A stretch of 64,000 nt of DNA from Trichothermofontia sichuanensis B231 (GTDB lineage Bacteria > Cyanobacteriota > Cyanobacteriia > B231). The stretch spans positions 4,235,741 through 4,299,740 of the forward strand of contig NZ_CP110848.1 in NCBI RefSeq assembly GCF_026240635.1, given 5' to 3'. This document shows, piece by piece, positions 28,131 through 38,100 of the stretch. Positions within the stretch are counted from its first letter, which is position 1; every line of letters starts with the position of its first letter. The position numbers were made by a program, and so were the translations under genes. Under the pieces are notes generated by a model. That model searched no databases, had not been told where the DNA came from, and saw nothing but the letters and a program-made list of their open reading frames with translations.

Positions 28131-28634
28131 ATGATCGAGATGAAAATTGCTGGCATTGCCTTAGATGCGGTATCCCGTAGTCCCATCGTGATCCTCAAGG
28201 ATGATGCCGAGCGTCGGGCGTTGCCCATTTACATCGCTCATGAGCAGGCACGAGCGATTATCAATGCGCTGGAGAACCATGTTCCTCCCCGTCCCCTCAC
28301 CCATGACCTGCTGGTCAACCTCCTGGAAGCTTGGGATATAACCCTGGAACGGGTGGTGATCCACTCCCTACAAGACAATACTTTTTTCGCAGTGCTGACG
28401 GTCCGCCAAGGTGACGTGAAAAAAGACATTGACGCCCGCCCCAGTGATGCGATGGCGATCGCCCTGCGGACGGGTAGCCCCATCTGGGTATCGGAGGAAG
28501 TCATCCTCGATGCCTCTCTCCCCGTGGATCAGGAGGCCGACGAGGCCGAACAACAGGCCTTCCGGGATTTTGTCGCTAACCTGCGCCCGGAAGACTTTAA
28601 GCAGTACGATCGCTCGAGTCACAGGGACTCATAG
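28131..28634 (+). CDS. Bifunctional nuclease family protein (DUF151)
   Basis: A 167-residue member of the BFN/DUF151 family, conserved in cyanobacteria, plants and actinobacteria; some members show RNase and DNase activity. Signature segments are PIVILKDDAERRALPIYI, EHVPPRPLTHDLL-type sequence (here NHVPPRPLTHDLL) and IDARPSDAMAIALRTGSPIWVSEEV. The acidic C-terminus (DQEADEAEQQAFRDFVANL) is usual. It stands alone. The family is secure; the in vivo substrate is unknown. Confidence 0.88.
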   Translation: MIEMKIAGIALDAVSRSPIVILKDDAERRALPIYIAHEQARAIINALENHVPPRPLTHDLLVNLLEAWDITLERVVIHSLQDNTFFAVLTVRQGDVKKDIDARPSDAMAIALRTGSPIWVSEEVILDASLPVDQEADEAEQQAFRDFVANLRPEDFKQYDRSSHRDS

Positions 28635-28964
28635 TGGCCCCCAGTTGCCATCCACGCCGCGCTGAAGACGCAGTGATGCCTTAACTCACAACCAGACTTA
28701 AGGGCACTGCCCTTAAGCGGCAGGGCTTATGGTCAATCCAAATAAGAATGATACAGTTTTTCACTCCCCTCTTCGGCTCTGGGAGAGGGGCTGGGGGTGA
28801 GGGGGCTGTTTCAGCCTCAATTGCAATGACTATAACTCGCTTAAGCGTAGACCTGGCTGACACTCCCTCCTAATCTGCCAATGTGTCTAGAGCACTGTCT
28901 GGCAGCGATAGGGGACAAGGGATGATAGCAAGTGGGCAGTGACGCCCTAGCGGCTGTAGCTAAA
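28635..28964. repeat. Intergenic region with a palindrome and family B copy
   Basis: Family B occupies 28728-28834 (TATGGTCAATCC to GCAATGACTATA). Just before it, CTTAAGGGC and GCCCTTAAG form a perfect nine-base palindrome around ACT (28698-28718), a possible terminator without T-run for the preceding gene. No coding sequence is supported. Confidence 0.7.
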
Positions 28965-29036
28965 CTCCCCAGGTAGGATTCGAACCTACGACCAATCGGT
29001 TAACAGCCGACCGCTCTACCGCTGAGCTACTGAGGA
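28965..29036 (-). tRNA. tRNA-Asn (anticodon GTT)
   Basis: The minus strand folds as a 72-nt cloverleaf: acceptor TCCTCAG pairs with CTGGGGA, the D-arm is AGCTCAGCGGTAGAGC, the anticodon loop CTGTTAA gives GTT, and the T-arm is GTAGG TTCGAAT CCTAC. CCA is not encoded. Confidence 0.96.
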
Positions 29037-29236
29037 TCGCGCGTAAACCATACTAGCGACAAGAGGGAACCTTTGGCAAGAGCTAGCGGGAAAAAATTAC
29101 GACCCCCTAGATTAACGCCTCAGGAGACCTCGCGTAGTGACCTCCTCCCGACGCTCACCCTAGCGGGTACCGCGCGGGACTTATCGCTCCCCCAACCCCT
29201 CATTAGTTAAACTCAACAAGGGGTTTACTAAACAAT

Positions 29237-29255
29237 GGGGGGTAATGACACCCCC
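29237..29255 (-). terminator. Possible hairpin terminator after the NYN gene
   Basis: Directly after the stop codon, GGGGG and CCCCC arms enclose TGTCATTA (minus strand). Only a weak T-containing tail follows, so termination strength is doubtful. Confidence 0.35.
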
Positions 29256-29258
29256 TCC

Positions 29259-29831
29259 TTAGCAGCGATCGCCCCGGCGCAGACGGGCCAATTGCTGACG
29301 GACCTGAGGATCTAGGTGGTTGGCCAGCAAGCGATTTGGGGAGCGGCGGGTTTGCCCTTGCTTGCTCAGTTGTTGCTGGCGCGCTAGGTCAACATCAGCC
29401 GCCAGTTGTGCCGCAGACATACATTCGGCCCCGTAGCCCACCACCGTTAGCTGTTGGGCGCGATCGGACGTGGCCACAATCAGCCGTTGTTCAAAACGGC
29501 GCATATCCTGGCGAAAGCGAGAGCAAGACTTTTCAATGTAGGAATCGGCGGTTTCCCCGAATTTGGTGTAGTGAACCGATAGGGTATGGGTCATTCTCTC
29601 GTGACGCGAGTGTCCACCACGCCCCTGGGTGCCATTAGCGTATTGGGCATCAAACACCAACTGGGTTTCATACCCCCGAAATGCAGAGTAATTGATCAAG
29701 ATATTGACCAGCTGTTGCCGTGCCGATCGCAGATTTTGCCCATCTCGCAATGCCTGGAGGCTGGGCCATGTGCCAATAATGTTGTAGCCATCCACCAGCA
29801 GGACTGCCTGTGGGGGAGAAGATCGCACCAT
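29259..29831 (-). CDS. YacP-like NYN domain RNase
   Basis: A 190-residue NYN/PIN-like nuclease of the YacP group, homologous to ribosome-associated mRNA endonucleases such as Bacillus Rae1. The first conserved Asp is in VLLVDGYNIIG, further acids are in LVFDAQY and GETADSYIE, and the last in LIVATSDRAQQ. The basic tail (QGQTRRSPNRLLANHLDP) may bind RNA. No partner gene is adjacent. The nuclease fold is secure; the target is inferred. Confidence 0.88.
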   Translation of the reverse strand: MVRSSPPQAVLLVDGYNIIGTWPSLQALRDGQNLRSARQQLVNILINYSAFRGYETQLVFDAQYANGTQGRGGHSRHERMTHTLSVHYTKFGETADSYIEKSCSRFRQDMRRFEQRLIVATSDRAQQLTVVGYGAECMSAAQLAADVDLARQQQLSKQGQTRRSPNRLLANHLDPQVRQQLARLRRGDRC

Positions 29832-30431
29832 GCTGCGCGGGTATCTCGTAGAAGATCTTAGTCACATCATCCGGGAGAAAAGGTTGGTATGCTAGAGGCT
29901 ACCGGCTCCTCCCCTCCCTATTCCTATAGGATGACCTATCTATAGGAATATTAAATGATTGTGAAGGTGTTCGGGTGCATTTGGGTTACTGATTAGAGCC
30001 GTTTCCCCATCAGAGTGTCTTATCAGTCTATCCGGACAGCGGTACCCAACCCCAGAATGTCATAACAAACCAAGTTGCAACGATCGTTAAAGGCAACGGT
30101 TAGGGGCATCCCCCTTGAAGTCTTGGCATCAGGTCTCCATAGGAAAATGTCCAGGGAGAGGCACAGCGGGGGATAAGACCTGTCAGTCGGAGAGGACTCA
30201 GATTAGAATTTATCTGGGGTGCTCTAGCTCAACCGCAACGACCGGGGGAACTTGTTCCGATCCCTCCCTTATTTTTGTGTATTTACATGATATGACAGCC
30301 TAAGCGAACCAGTTCTCGTTGGATAACGACTACACTCCTCCTTGGTGCTCCCTACCCTTAGCAAAATGGCAGCGGGAGGGGGCAAGTTGATCAGATCAGT
30401 AAAGACTGCCCTGGCAGCAGGAGCGCGGTGC
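29832..30431. other. Intergenic region, no gene recognised
   Basis: About 600 bases between the divergently arranged NYN and cyclase genes. CTATAGGATGACCTATCTATAGG around 29923-29946 contains small inverted elements. No ORF with protein-like character, tRNA or named repeat was found; it presumably contains the promoters of both genes. Confidence 0.4.
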
Positions 30432-32873
30432 ATGAGGTCCCCAGACAGTAAAAAACCGAAGTTATTGGTTGTCGATGATGAGCCAGACAACCTGGATTTG
30501 CTGTACCGCACCTTCCGCCGCGAGTATCATGTTCTACGGGCAGAAAGTGGTCCCAAGGCACTGGAGATCTTAGAGCAAGAGGGCAACGTCGCAGTCATCA
30601 TTTCTGACCAGCGGATGCCAATGATGAGTGGGACGGAGTTCCTCAGTCTGACGGCGACTAAATACCCGGATACAATTCGGATTATCCTCACCGGTTATAC
30701 CGATGTGGAGGATCTGGTGGAGGCCATCAATGCGGGCCGGGTTTTTAAGTACGTCACCAAGCCTTGGGATGATCAGGAACTCAAGGCAGTGGTGAAGCAG
30801 GCGGTGGATACCCACAACGTCCTGCGTGCACGGACCCAAGAATTAGCCCGAACCCTGCGGCAGGAATCGCTGCTGAATGCGCTGACGAACACGATCCGTA
30901 GCGCTCTGGATTATCGCCAGATCCTCCAGACGATTGTCGAAGCGGTCGGACAATCCTTTGATGTGGATTACTGTTTACTGCGTCCCTGCCAGGATAACCA
31001 ACTCCAGGCAGAGACTTTTGTGTATCAGCGAGGCCAAGGACAGTCAGCCGCGACTACATTTGCAACCCTGGAAGCAGCTTTCCTTGACCCCCTGCCCGTG
31101 CCGCCAAACCACGCCCAGCTAACGATCGCTGAATTCCCGCTACAGAAAACTGTATGGGCGACGCGGGAAGTCCAACGGATTCATAATCTGGAGGAACTAG
31201 AAGTGGTGTGCCAGACAGCGCTCCCGCTGGCGGGGGGGGATCCGGTCGCGTACCAGCAGGAGCTACGGCAGATCTATGAAGCAATGGATATTCATGCCAG
31301 TTTGCTGGTTCCCTTGATCTGTCGCCAAGAATTGATGGCGGTTTTAGGGCTACATCAGTGTGGTCAGCCGCGCTTTTGGGATGAGGCCGATGTCACGCTG
31401 ATTAGCACGGTAGCGGATCAGGCTGCTTTGGCGTTGGCCCAGGCCCAATCCTACGAACGGGTGCGGGCACTGGCCCAGCGGGAATCCCTGGTCAATACCA
31501 TTACGACCGCGATTCGCTCTAGCCTCGACCCTGAACAGATTTTTGCCGCCATTACCCAACAGTTGGGGGAAGCGCTTCAGGTGGATAGCTGTGCCCTTTC
31601 CCTATGGTCGGAAGGTGATCAGTTTGTCCGGTGTGTGGGGTTATATACGCGGGAGTCGGGGAGCGGTGGTCCTGGCTCAGGGGCTAAGGGAGGTGAGACA
31701 CCTGCTCCGGTACATCGGATATCTCCCCTAGCGACGGGTGAACTGGGTGAAGTGGGGATCGGCTATCCGCAAGCGGAGGATGAGCGTTTGATGGCGATCA
31801 ACCATCGGCAATTGGAGGAGCGGTTATCTGGCAAGTCTGGCTCCTCTCCCGTGTCTTCTGCTTTGCCCCAATCCAGTGTCCCGATCGAAAGCAATCCAGC
31901 TCTGCAGCAGTTGTTGCTGCACCAGGAACCGGTGGTGATCGATGATGTGCAGCAGCATCCGGAGTTCCAGTTGCCGGACATGGTGCCCCATCCCCAAACC
32001 CGATCGCTGTTGATTGTGCCCTTGATAACCGATGGCAAAATTATTGGCAGTATTTCCCTGCGGCAGGTGGAAACGCCCCGCCGTTGGCAACCCAATGAGG
32101 TGGAGTTGGCACTGGCGGTGGCCACGCAAGCGGCGATCGCGGTGCAACAGTCGCGGTTATATCAGCGGGTAGCAGAACTGAATACCTATCTAACGGAATC
32201 GGTTCTGCGGCGATTCTTGCCGGCTTCTCTGGTTAAAAAAGCAGCCGTTGGGGAGTTGTCGTTAGATTTGAGTCCAGAACCGCGGTTAGTGACGATTTTA
32301 TTTAGTGATATTGTCGGTTTCACCCGGCTGGCGGGTCGGCTGAAGTCACGGCGGGTAGCGGCGTTGCTCAACGAATACCTGGAGGCGATGGTGGAGGCCA
32401 TTTTTGCGAACCGGGGAACGGTGGATAAGTTCTTGGGGGATGGCATTCTGGCGCTGTTTGGCGCACCGGAGGAGTTGCCCGCTGATGAGCAGGTTCGCTG
32501 TGCGATCGCGACGGCGCGTCAAATGCAGGTTAAGCTGATTGCCCTCAATGAACGGTGGGTCAGTCAGGGGATTGGTTCGATCCAGTTTCGGTGTGGGATT
32601 CACCAGGGCAGCGTGGTTGTTGGGATGTTCGGTAGCGCGGTGCGATCGGACTATACGGCGATCGGGCCAGCGGTGAATATTGCGGCACGGCTTCAGGAGG
32701 CAGCCACACCGGGCACAATTTTAGTATCGGCGCGGGTGGCGGGTTATCTTGACTCTAGCGATCTCCTCCAGGGCCATGCGTTGCATCTCAAGGGCGTGGA
32801 GCAGCCGTTTCAGGCGTTCACGGTGCGATCGTACAGCCAGGTCTCGGCTCAGGAATCGAGCGTCCGTAGTTAG
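30432..32873 (+). CDS. Receiver-GAF-GAF-adenylate cyclase signalling protein
   Basis: An 813-residue hybrid regulator that would make cAMP under control of a phosphorelay and GAF-bound ligands. Order: receiver (about 8-125; LLVVDDEPDNLDLLYRT, phospho-Asp in VIISDQRMPMMSG, Lys in KYVTKPWD), a helical linker, two GAF domains (about 145-330 and 345-580) and a class III cyclase (about 605-790). Metal Asps are in FSDIVGFT (about 624) and FLGDGI (Asp 670); Lys666 and the Thr in YTAIG fit ATP rather than GTP; N and R in VNIAARL complete the site. I start it at ATG 30432, preceded by GGAG, where the receiver homology begins; an in-frame start 30 codons upstream is less likely. Confidence 0.9.
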   Translation: MRSPDSKKPKLLVVDDEPDNLDLLYRTFRREYHVLRAESGPKALEILEQEGNVAVIISDQRMPMMSGTEFLSLTATKYPDTIRIILTGYTDVEDLVEAINAGRVFKYVTKPWDDQELKAVVKQAVDTHNVLRARTQELARTLRQESLLNALTNTIRSALDYRQILQTIVEAVGQSFDVDYCLLRPCQDNQLQAETFVYQRGQGQSAATTFATLEAAFLDPLPVPPNHAQLTIAEFPLQKTVWATREVQRIHNLEELEVVCQTALPLAGGDPVAYQQELRQIYEAMDIHASLLVPLICRQELMAVLGLHQCGQPRFWDEADVTLISTVADQAALALAQAQSYERVRALAQRESLVNTITTAIRSSLDPEQIFAAITQQLGEALQVDSCALSLWSEGDQFVRCVGLYTRESGSGGPGSGAKGGETPAPVHRISPLATGELGEVGIGYPQAEDERLMAINHRQLEERLSGKSGSSPVSSALPQSSVPIESNPALQQLLLHQEPVVIDDVQQHPEFQLPDMVPHPQTRSLLIVPLITDGKIIGSISLRQVETPRRWQPNEVELALAVATQAAIAVQQSRLYQRVAELNTYLTESVLRRFLPASLVKKAAVGELSLDLSPEPRLVTILFSDIVGFTRLAGRLKSRRVAALLNEYLEAMVEAIFANRGTVDKFLGDGILALFGAPEELPADEQVRCAIATARQMQVKLIALNERWVSQGIGSIQFRCGIHQGSVVVGMFGSAVRSDYTAIGPAVNIAARLQEAATPGTILVSARVAGYLDSSDLLQGHALHLKGVEQPFQAFTVRSYSQVSAQESSVRS

Positions 32874-32992
32874 TGCTCGGTTTGTGCGGCTAAGGTCCAG
32901 CGACCGGCGAGGGTTAGCCTTGTCACGGTAAACTGCTCAACAGGGATTAGGATGACTATGTCCGCTTGCTTGAACAGATTTCATACTGAGAT

Positions 32993-33592
32993 ATGGGGGC
33001 TGCGGTCACTGCTTCGACCATTCCAGATGTTTTTTGCGATCTCCCGACGTTAGTGACGCCCCGCTTGTGTTTGCGAAAATTGACGATCGCGGATGTGGAG
33101 GATGTGTTTGCCTATGCCTGTGATCCGCTGGTGTCGCGCTACACCCTCTGGCCAACCCATCGATCGCGGCTAGATAGTGAGCGCTTTATCGAGGCTGAGT
33201 TGGCCAAGTATGAGCATTTGCAACCAGGGACTTGGGGAATTGTGCATCAGGGCCATAACAAGGTGATTGGCACCTGTGGATTTGGAACGTGGCACATGGC
33301 CCATGCTCGGATTGAGGTGGGCTATGCCCTGGGGCGGGCCTACTGGGGCCAAGGGTTGATGCCGGAAGCCTTGCAAGCGGTGATCGCGTTTTGCTTTAGT
33401 ACACTGCCCCTGAACCGGATTGAAGCATTTTGTTTGGTGGAAAACCACGCCTCGGCCCGGGTGATGGAAAAGGTGGGGATGTGCTATGAGGGCTTACTGC
33501 GTCAGGCGATCTGTCACCAGGGACGCTATTGTGATCTCAAGCTCTATGCCATTTTACAGGCTGATTGGCAGCAGGCACACGCTAATCGCTAG
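32993..33592 (+). CDS. GNAT-family N-acetyltransferase (RimJ/RimL-like)
   Basis: A 199-residue acetyltransferase of the group that modifies ribosomal protein N-termini or small amines using acetyl-CoA. Typical segments are TPRLCLRKLTIADVEDVFAY, GTCGFGTWHMAHARIEVGYAL, the pyrophosphate loop in YWGQGLMPEALQAV, and NRIEAFCLVENHASARVMEKVGM. Substrate cannot be assigned. It starts at ATG 32993. Confidence 0.9.
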   Translation: MGAAVTASTIPDVFCDLPTLVTPRLCLRKLTIADVEDVFAYACDPLVSRYTLWPTHRSRLDSERFIEAELAKYEHLQPGTWGIVHQGHNKVIGTCGFGTWHMAHARIEVGYALGRAYWGQGLMPEALQAVIAFCFSTLPLNRIEAFCLVENHASARVMEKVGMCYEGLLRQAICHQGRYCDLKLYAILQADWQQAHANR

Positions 33593-33624
33593 GGAATGGG
33601 CTAGGGTCAGCGTTTAAGACCAGA

Positions 33625-34626
33625 TTGCTCGCTTGGAATGAAGGGAAGGGTACGGAGTTGAACCGCAAACGCATTTTTATCACTGGGGCCAGTGGTTGTA
33701 TTGGCCACTACCTGACCGATCGCCTGATCCAGACCACTGATCACGACCTCTACCTCCTGGTTCGCACCCCTGCCAAACTCCAATTCAACCCTCAGGCCCG
33801 TCCCGGCATTACCGTGCTCCAGGGTGACCTCGAACACATCGAGCAACATGCTGACCTGCTCAACACCATTGATCTTGCCATTCTCGCCGCCACTGCCTGG
33901 GGCGATCCCAAAACTACGGTCACGACCAACGTGGACAAAACCCTTACCCTCCTTACCCTCCTTAATCCAGACCGATGTGAGCGTGTTCTCTACTTCTCCA
34001 CTGCCAGTATCCTGGGCCGCGACAACCAACCCCTGCCGGCGGCGGGCTCTCTCGGCACTGACTACATCCGAACCAAATATGAGTGCTACCAACGCCTTGC
34101 CGAAACCCCGATCGCCGATCGCATTACCACCCTTTTCCCGACCTTGGTTCTGGGGGGGGGACCCGATAAGCCCTATTCCCATCTCTCCTCTGGTATCGCT
34201 GAGGTCGTGCGCTGGATTGATCTGATTCGGTTTTTCCAAGCCGACGCCAGCTTTCACTACATCCACGCCCAGGATATCGCCCAAGTGGTGACCTATTTAG
34301 TCGATCCCCCGGCAGACTTTATCCTTCCCCGCACGGTGGTGTTGGGGAATGCCGCCATTACGGTTAACCAGGCGATCGCTGAGACCTGCCATTACTGCCA
34401 CCGTCGGATCTACTTTCGGATTCCCTTAACCCTCTGGCTGGCCAACTTGCTGATTACGCTCTTCCGGGTCCAAATGGCCGACTGGGATCGCTTTTGCCTC
34501 CAGTATCGCCACTTTACTTACCAAAATCCGGTTAACCCAGCAACTTTTGGTCTCGCCCCCTACTGTGACACGTTTACGAAGGTGTTGGTGGTCAGTGGTA
34601 TCCGGCCAGGGGGCAATTCGGGTTAA
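33625..34626 (+). CDS. NAD(P)-dependent sugar epimerase/dehydratase-like protein
   Basis: A 333-residue extended short-chain dehydrogenase. The dinucleotide motif is IFITGASGCIGHYL, followed by VLQGDL and TNVDKTLTLL. The usual YxxxK is seen as DYIRTKYECYQ (Tyr..Lys), with FSTASILG as the Ser/Thr strand. Both candidate starts are TTG (33625 and 33658); the second, just before NRKRIFITG, may be the true one. Reaction unknown; atypical SDRs of this sort act on sugars or isoprenoids. Confidence 0.8.
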   Translation: MLAWNEGKGTELNRKRIFITGASGCIGHYLTDRLIQTTDHDLYLLVRTPAKLQFNPQARPGITVLQGDLEHIEQHADLLNTIDLAILAATAWGDPKTTVTTNVDKTLTLLTLLNPDRCERVLYFSTASILGRDNQPLPAAGSLGTDYIRTKYECYQRLAETPIADRITTLFPTLVLGGGPDKPYSHLSSGIAEVVRWIDLIRFFQADASFHYIHAQDIAQVVTYLVDPPADFILPRTVVLGNAAITVNQAIAETCHYCHRRIYFRIPLTLWLANLLITLFRVQMADWDRFCLQYRHFTYQNPVNPATFGLAPYCDTFTKVLVVSGIRPGGNSG

Positions 34627-34645
34627 GAGTTGTCCCGATCGGAGT

Positions 34646-34869
34646 TACAGCCTTTACCTCAACCATAAAGTACAGTTTTACAAAAGTAGGCTGGGTGCAG
34701 CCCGCTGGTACGGCCCTCACCCTAAATCCCTCTCCCAGAGCGGGAGAGGGACTTGCAAATCCGGCCTCCCTTCGCCCCACTTGGGAGAAGGGGTTGGGGG
34801 ATGAGGGCTGCGGGTTGGATTGAGATCCAAACCTTAACCATGTACTGAGTAAATTAAGTAAAGGCTGTA
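34646..34869. repeat. Family A short repeat, fullest copy (MITE-like)
   Basis: The reference copy, 224 bp, begins and ends with TACAGCCTTTAC in inverted orientation. Sequence similarity of the ends continues for about 28 bp. Two internal hairpins (CCCTCTCCCAGAGCGGGAGAGGG and CCCCACTTGGGAGAAGGGG, each written in part here) lie inside. No coding capacity. The ends resemble those of the IS630-type element at 47471-48500. Confidence 0.85.
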
Positions 34870-34970
34870 TAGTCATTGCAATTTAGGCTGAAACAGCACT
34901 CTGACCGCCAACCCCTCTCCCAGAGCGGGAGAGGGGCTTAGCCATCTCTTTCTAATCTGAAATAACTATA
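34868..34970. repeat. Family B short repeat, divergent copy
   Basis: It begins TATAGTCATTGCAATTTAGG, sharing its first bases with the end of the family A copy, keeps the central hairpin, and ends in a diverged AACTATA. The right half differs from other copies, so it is an old or recombinant element. Confidence 0.6.
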
Positions 34971-35150
34971 GCTAAGCAGGGGAACATTCGCCTGGGCAGG
35001 TGCTTCCCGACTAATGGGAACGTGACGGGTTCTGGGGGGGGGATACCCCTTGACGTATCCCAGGATAGATGCCAAATCTCCGACTGCTGCAATACAACTG
35101 AGGTAGGGAGTTGCATCATATACACACGTACAGGGCCATTCAGGGAAGCT

Positions 35151-38100
35151 ATGCCACGAGTCAACAGGCGGGGATTTTTCCAGCTAGGGTGTCCAGATTA
35201 CTACGCCATTCTGGGAATCCCGATCCAGTCCAGCCCAATAGCCATTCAGGCGCGGGGTACTCAGTTGAGCCGCTCCCTGGAAGCTGGGGCTAACCAAGCT
35301 CCGCCCGAGCGTCGTCCACTCATTGAACAATGGTTACGACAGGCTTTAACCCCAGCCCTAACCTACTTGAGCCAGGATGCCGATCGCCGAGCCTGTCTTG
35401 CCCAACTCTGGCGCACTGCCCAGCAGTCCTATCAACGGGTTCCGGAACAAATCCTGGTTAGTGAAGCTGCGCAACACCTGCTCCAGGTGGAGGACGGGGA
35501 AGTAGCCAGGTTTTATCGCTATTTTGTGACCCAGATCCGGAAGAGGCAATACCAACAGTTCTCTCGGATTTGGGAATTCACGGGGCAACTCAGTGAACTC
35601 AATCTGGCCTATCTATGGCGACTCATCCAACGCCAACAGGCGACAACCGCTCCCTCTGTCTCCAAGCCGAATAGCCCAGCGGTGGCTCCAGAATATCCCC
35701 TCACTCCTTTTTGCTATCGAGCACTCCAGACGGGCTATGCAAACCGAGTACAGATTCAACAGGCACTGGCGCAATACCAACAATACCAATCGAATCGCCC
35801 AGGGTCTTCCCAGGCGGCTCACCCGTCCCTCCCGCTGATCTTGGCGGCGATCGTGGGGCACCCTTTGCCCGTTACTCTGTCTCGGGATTATGAGCAGTTA
35901 CAACGCTTTGAGCACAGCCTGTACTATGGGGTGCCCTGGGTAGACCCCGATCGCTTACCCCTCAGCCCACCGGCTTGTCCTCCCCACGAAACCCTGGCCC
36001 GCATTGCCCAATTGGTCACGACCTACTGTGATCTGGAAACCTGTCAGCAATACCGTTGCTTGCCACTGGCAGAGGTCGGGCGCGGAGCGTCGCCGCCGGA
36101 GAATCGCCAGTTGATCGTGGGGATGGTGCATCCCGATGATACGGCGGCATATCAAGCGATCGCCGAGCGGGTGTCCTCCCATGCCGTTATCCTGCAACGG
36201 ATGGGGCTTTTGGCAGCCGACTTTGAGCAGTTGTGGCAAGGGGTATCCGATCTCCTGAGTGCGGCGTCGGTCCCCGTCCTATCGACAGAAACCCTCACAA
36301 CTCAGGTCGGGAGAACGCCTACCCTTAGCGGGCAGGCGGAGACAGCCTCTGAGACGCAGTCCGAAAGTTCTCAGGCGGCTGCCATCCCCCCTAAGCGCCA
36401 GTCCTCTTCTGGTTTGCCTATCGAAGCGATCATCCCGACAATTTTAGAGCGGGCGATCGCCGAGCAGGCATCAGAGATCCACATTGAACCTCAGGCGAAT
36501 AACCTGCGGGTACGGTTCCGCCTTCAGGGCATCCTGAAGGAGCGCATCCCCCCGCTCGCCCCCCAACTGATTCCGACGATTACGGCCTGTTGTAAAAGCA
36601 TGGCGGACCTGGAAGTGGGTACCCACACCCTGCCCCAGCAGGGGCGCTTCCAGCAAACCTTGCAAGGGCGGGAGATTGATTTTTTAGTCAATACGGTGCC
36701 CAGTCGCTATGGCGAGAAGATTGTCTTGCGGGTGCTTGATCCCCAAGCGATCGCTGATTTGGAAACCCATGTGGGGGATCCTTCCCTCCTATGGCAAATC
36801 CGGGACCTGATTAGTTACCCCACCGGGTTGCTGCTGGTTTCTGGCCCCCGCAGTTCGGGCAAATCGACGACCTTGTTCAGCATCCTGGCGGAACGGAATC
36901 AGGCAGGATTGAGTATTACGACGGTGGAAGATCCGATCGCCTATCGGCTGGCGGGCATTACCCAAACCGAGGTCAACCCGGCCAAGAACCTGGACTTCAA
37001 GGCCAGTATCCAGGCAGCCCTTGCCCAACAGCCCGACGTGTTGGTGGTGAGTGATATTCGCGATGCGGAGGTGGCAGCAGCAGTGTTTGAAGCCTCCCAG
37101 CGCTGTCTGGTCCTGTCAACCCTAGCGGCGGAGGGGACGGTGGATACGATCGCAGAACTGATGCGCCTGGCAGTTGACCCTGGGACGCTGACGCGATCGC
37201 TGCGGGGGATCATCCATCAGCGCCTGGTCCGGCTGGTGTGTCCGGCCTGCCGTATCCCCTACCAACCTACCCGCGATGACGTGGCCCAGTATGGCTTGGG
37301 GATAGATGATGTTGCCCAGGTCACCTTTTATCGAGCCGCCTCCCTTACCTCCCCCTTTACCGCCACTGAGATTGGGGCGGCCAGTGCCCATGTGTGTTCC
37401 TCCTGCCAGGGGACAGGCTACCAGGGGCGGCGGGCCTTGTTCGAGATCCTATTGATGACGGACGATATCCGGGCACTGCTATTACAGAATGGTTCCCTCC
37501 ATGAGGTGAAGCGCCTTGCCCTATGCCAGGGAATGATTCCACTTTGGAGCCAAGCCCTCACCCTAGCCTACCAGGGGAAAGTCGCCCTGGATGTTCTGGG
37601 GAATATCCCCTTTGATGGCACGATGCTGGCCTATGTTACCTCTGTGCCGTCACCCACTACCCGTGGGACGATTCCCCAACCCGCCCCTGCCTATGCTGAG
37701 ATCATTCCAGAGGGGGATACTTATGCTCCCCAGATGGCCCCAGTGCACGAAACCAAACTGGCGGAAAGTGCACCCCAGGCGGCTCCCGCGGTGGAGCAGG
37801 CCAAATATCGCAAACAGGGTCAGGAGGAGGTGTTATTGGCCCTGATTGAAATGTTTGAAGCGTTTGAATATGCTAAATCGTTGACCCGAACGAGTAGCCC
37901 AGGTGAAATGGCCATTCAGCGGGGCTATCAACAGATTTTCGATCGCTTGATTACCCGTCTAAGCGCTTTTGGTTTTGAACCGACCGCCTTTGTGGGGACA
38001 GCGTTTGACCCGCATCTGCATGAGGCGATCGCCGTTGAAACGACGGATCGGTTCCCCCATCGCACCATTCTGGAAGTCCAACAACAGGGGTATGCGATCG

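Noticed and set aside
30115-30303. Short frame upstream of the cyclase gene
   Set aside because: No recognisable features and poor composition for a protein.
33607-34284. Long minus-strand frame opposite the epimerase gene
   Set aside because: It is the antisense shadow of a clear Rossmann-fold enzyme.
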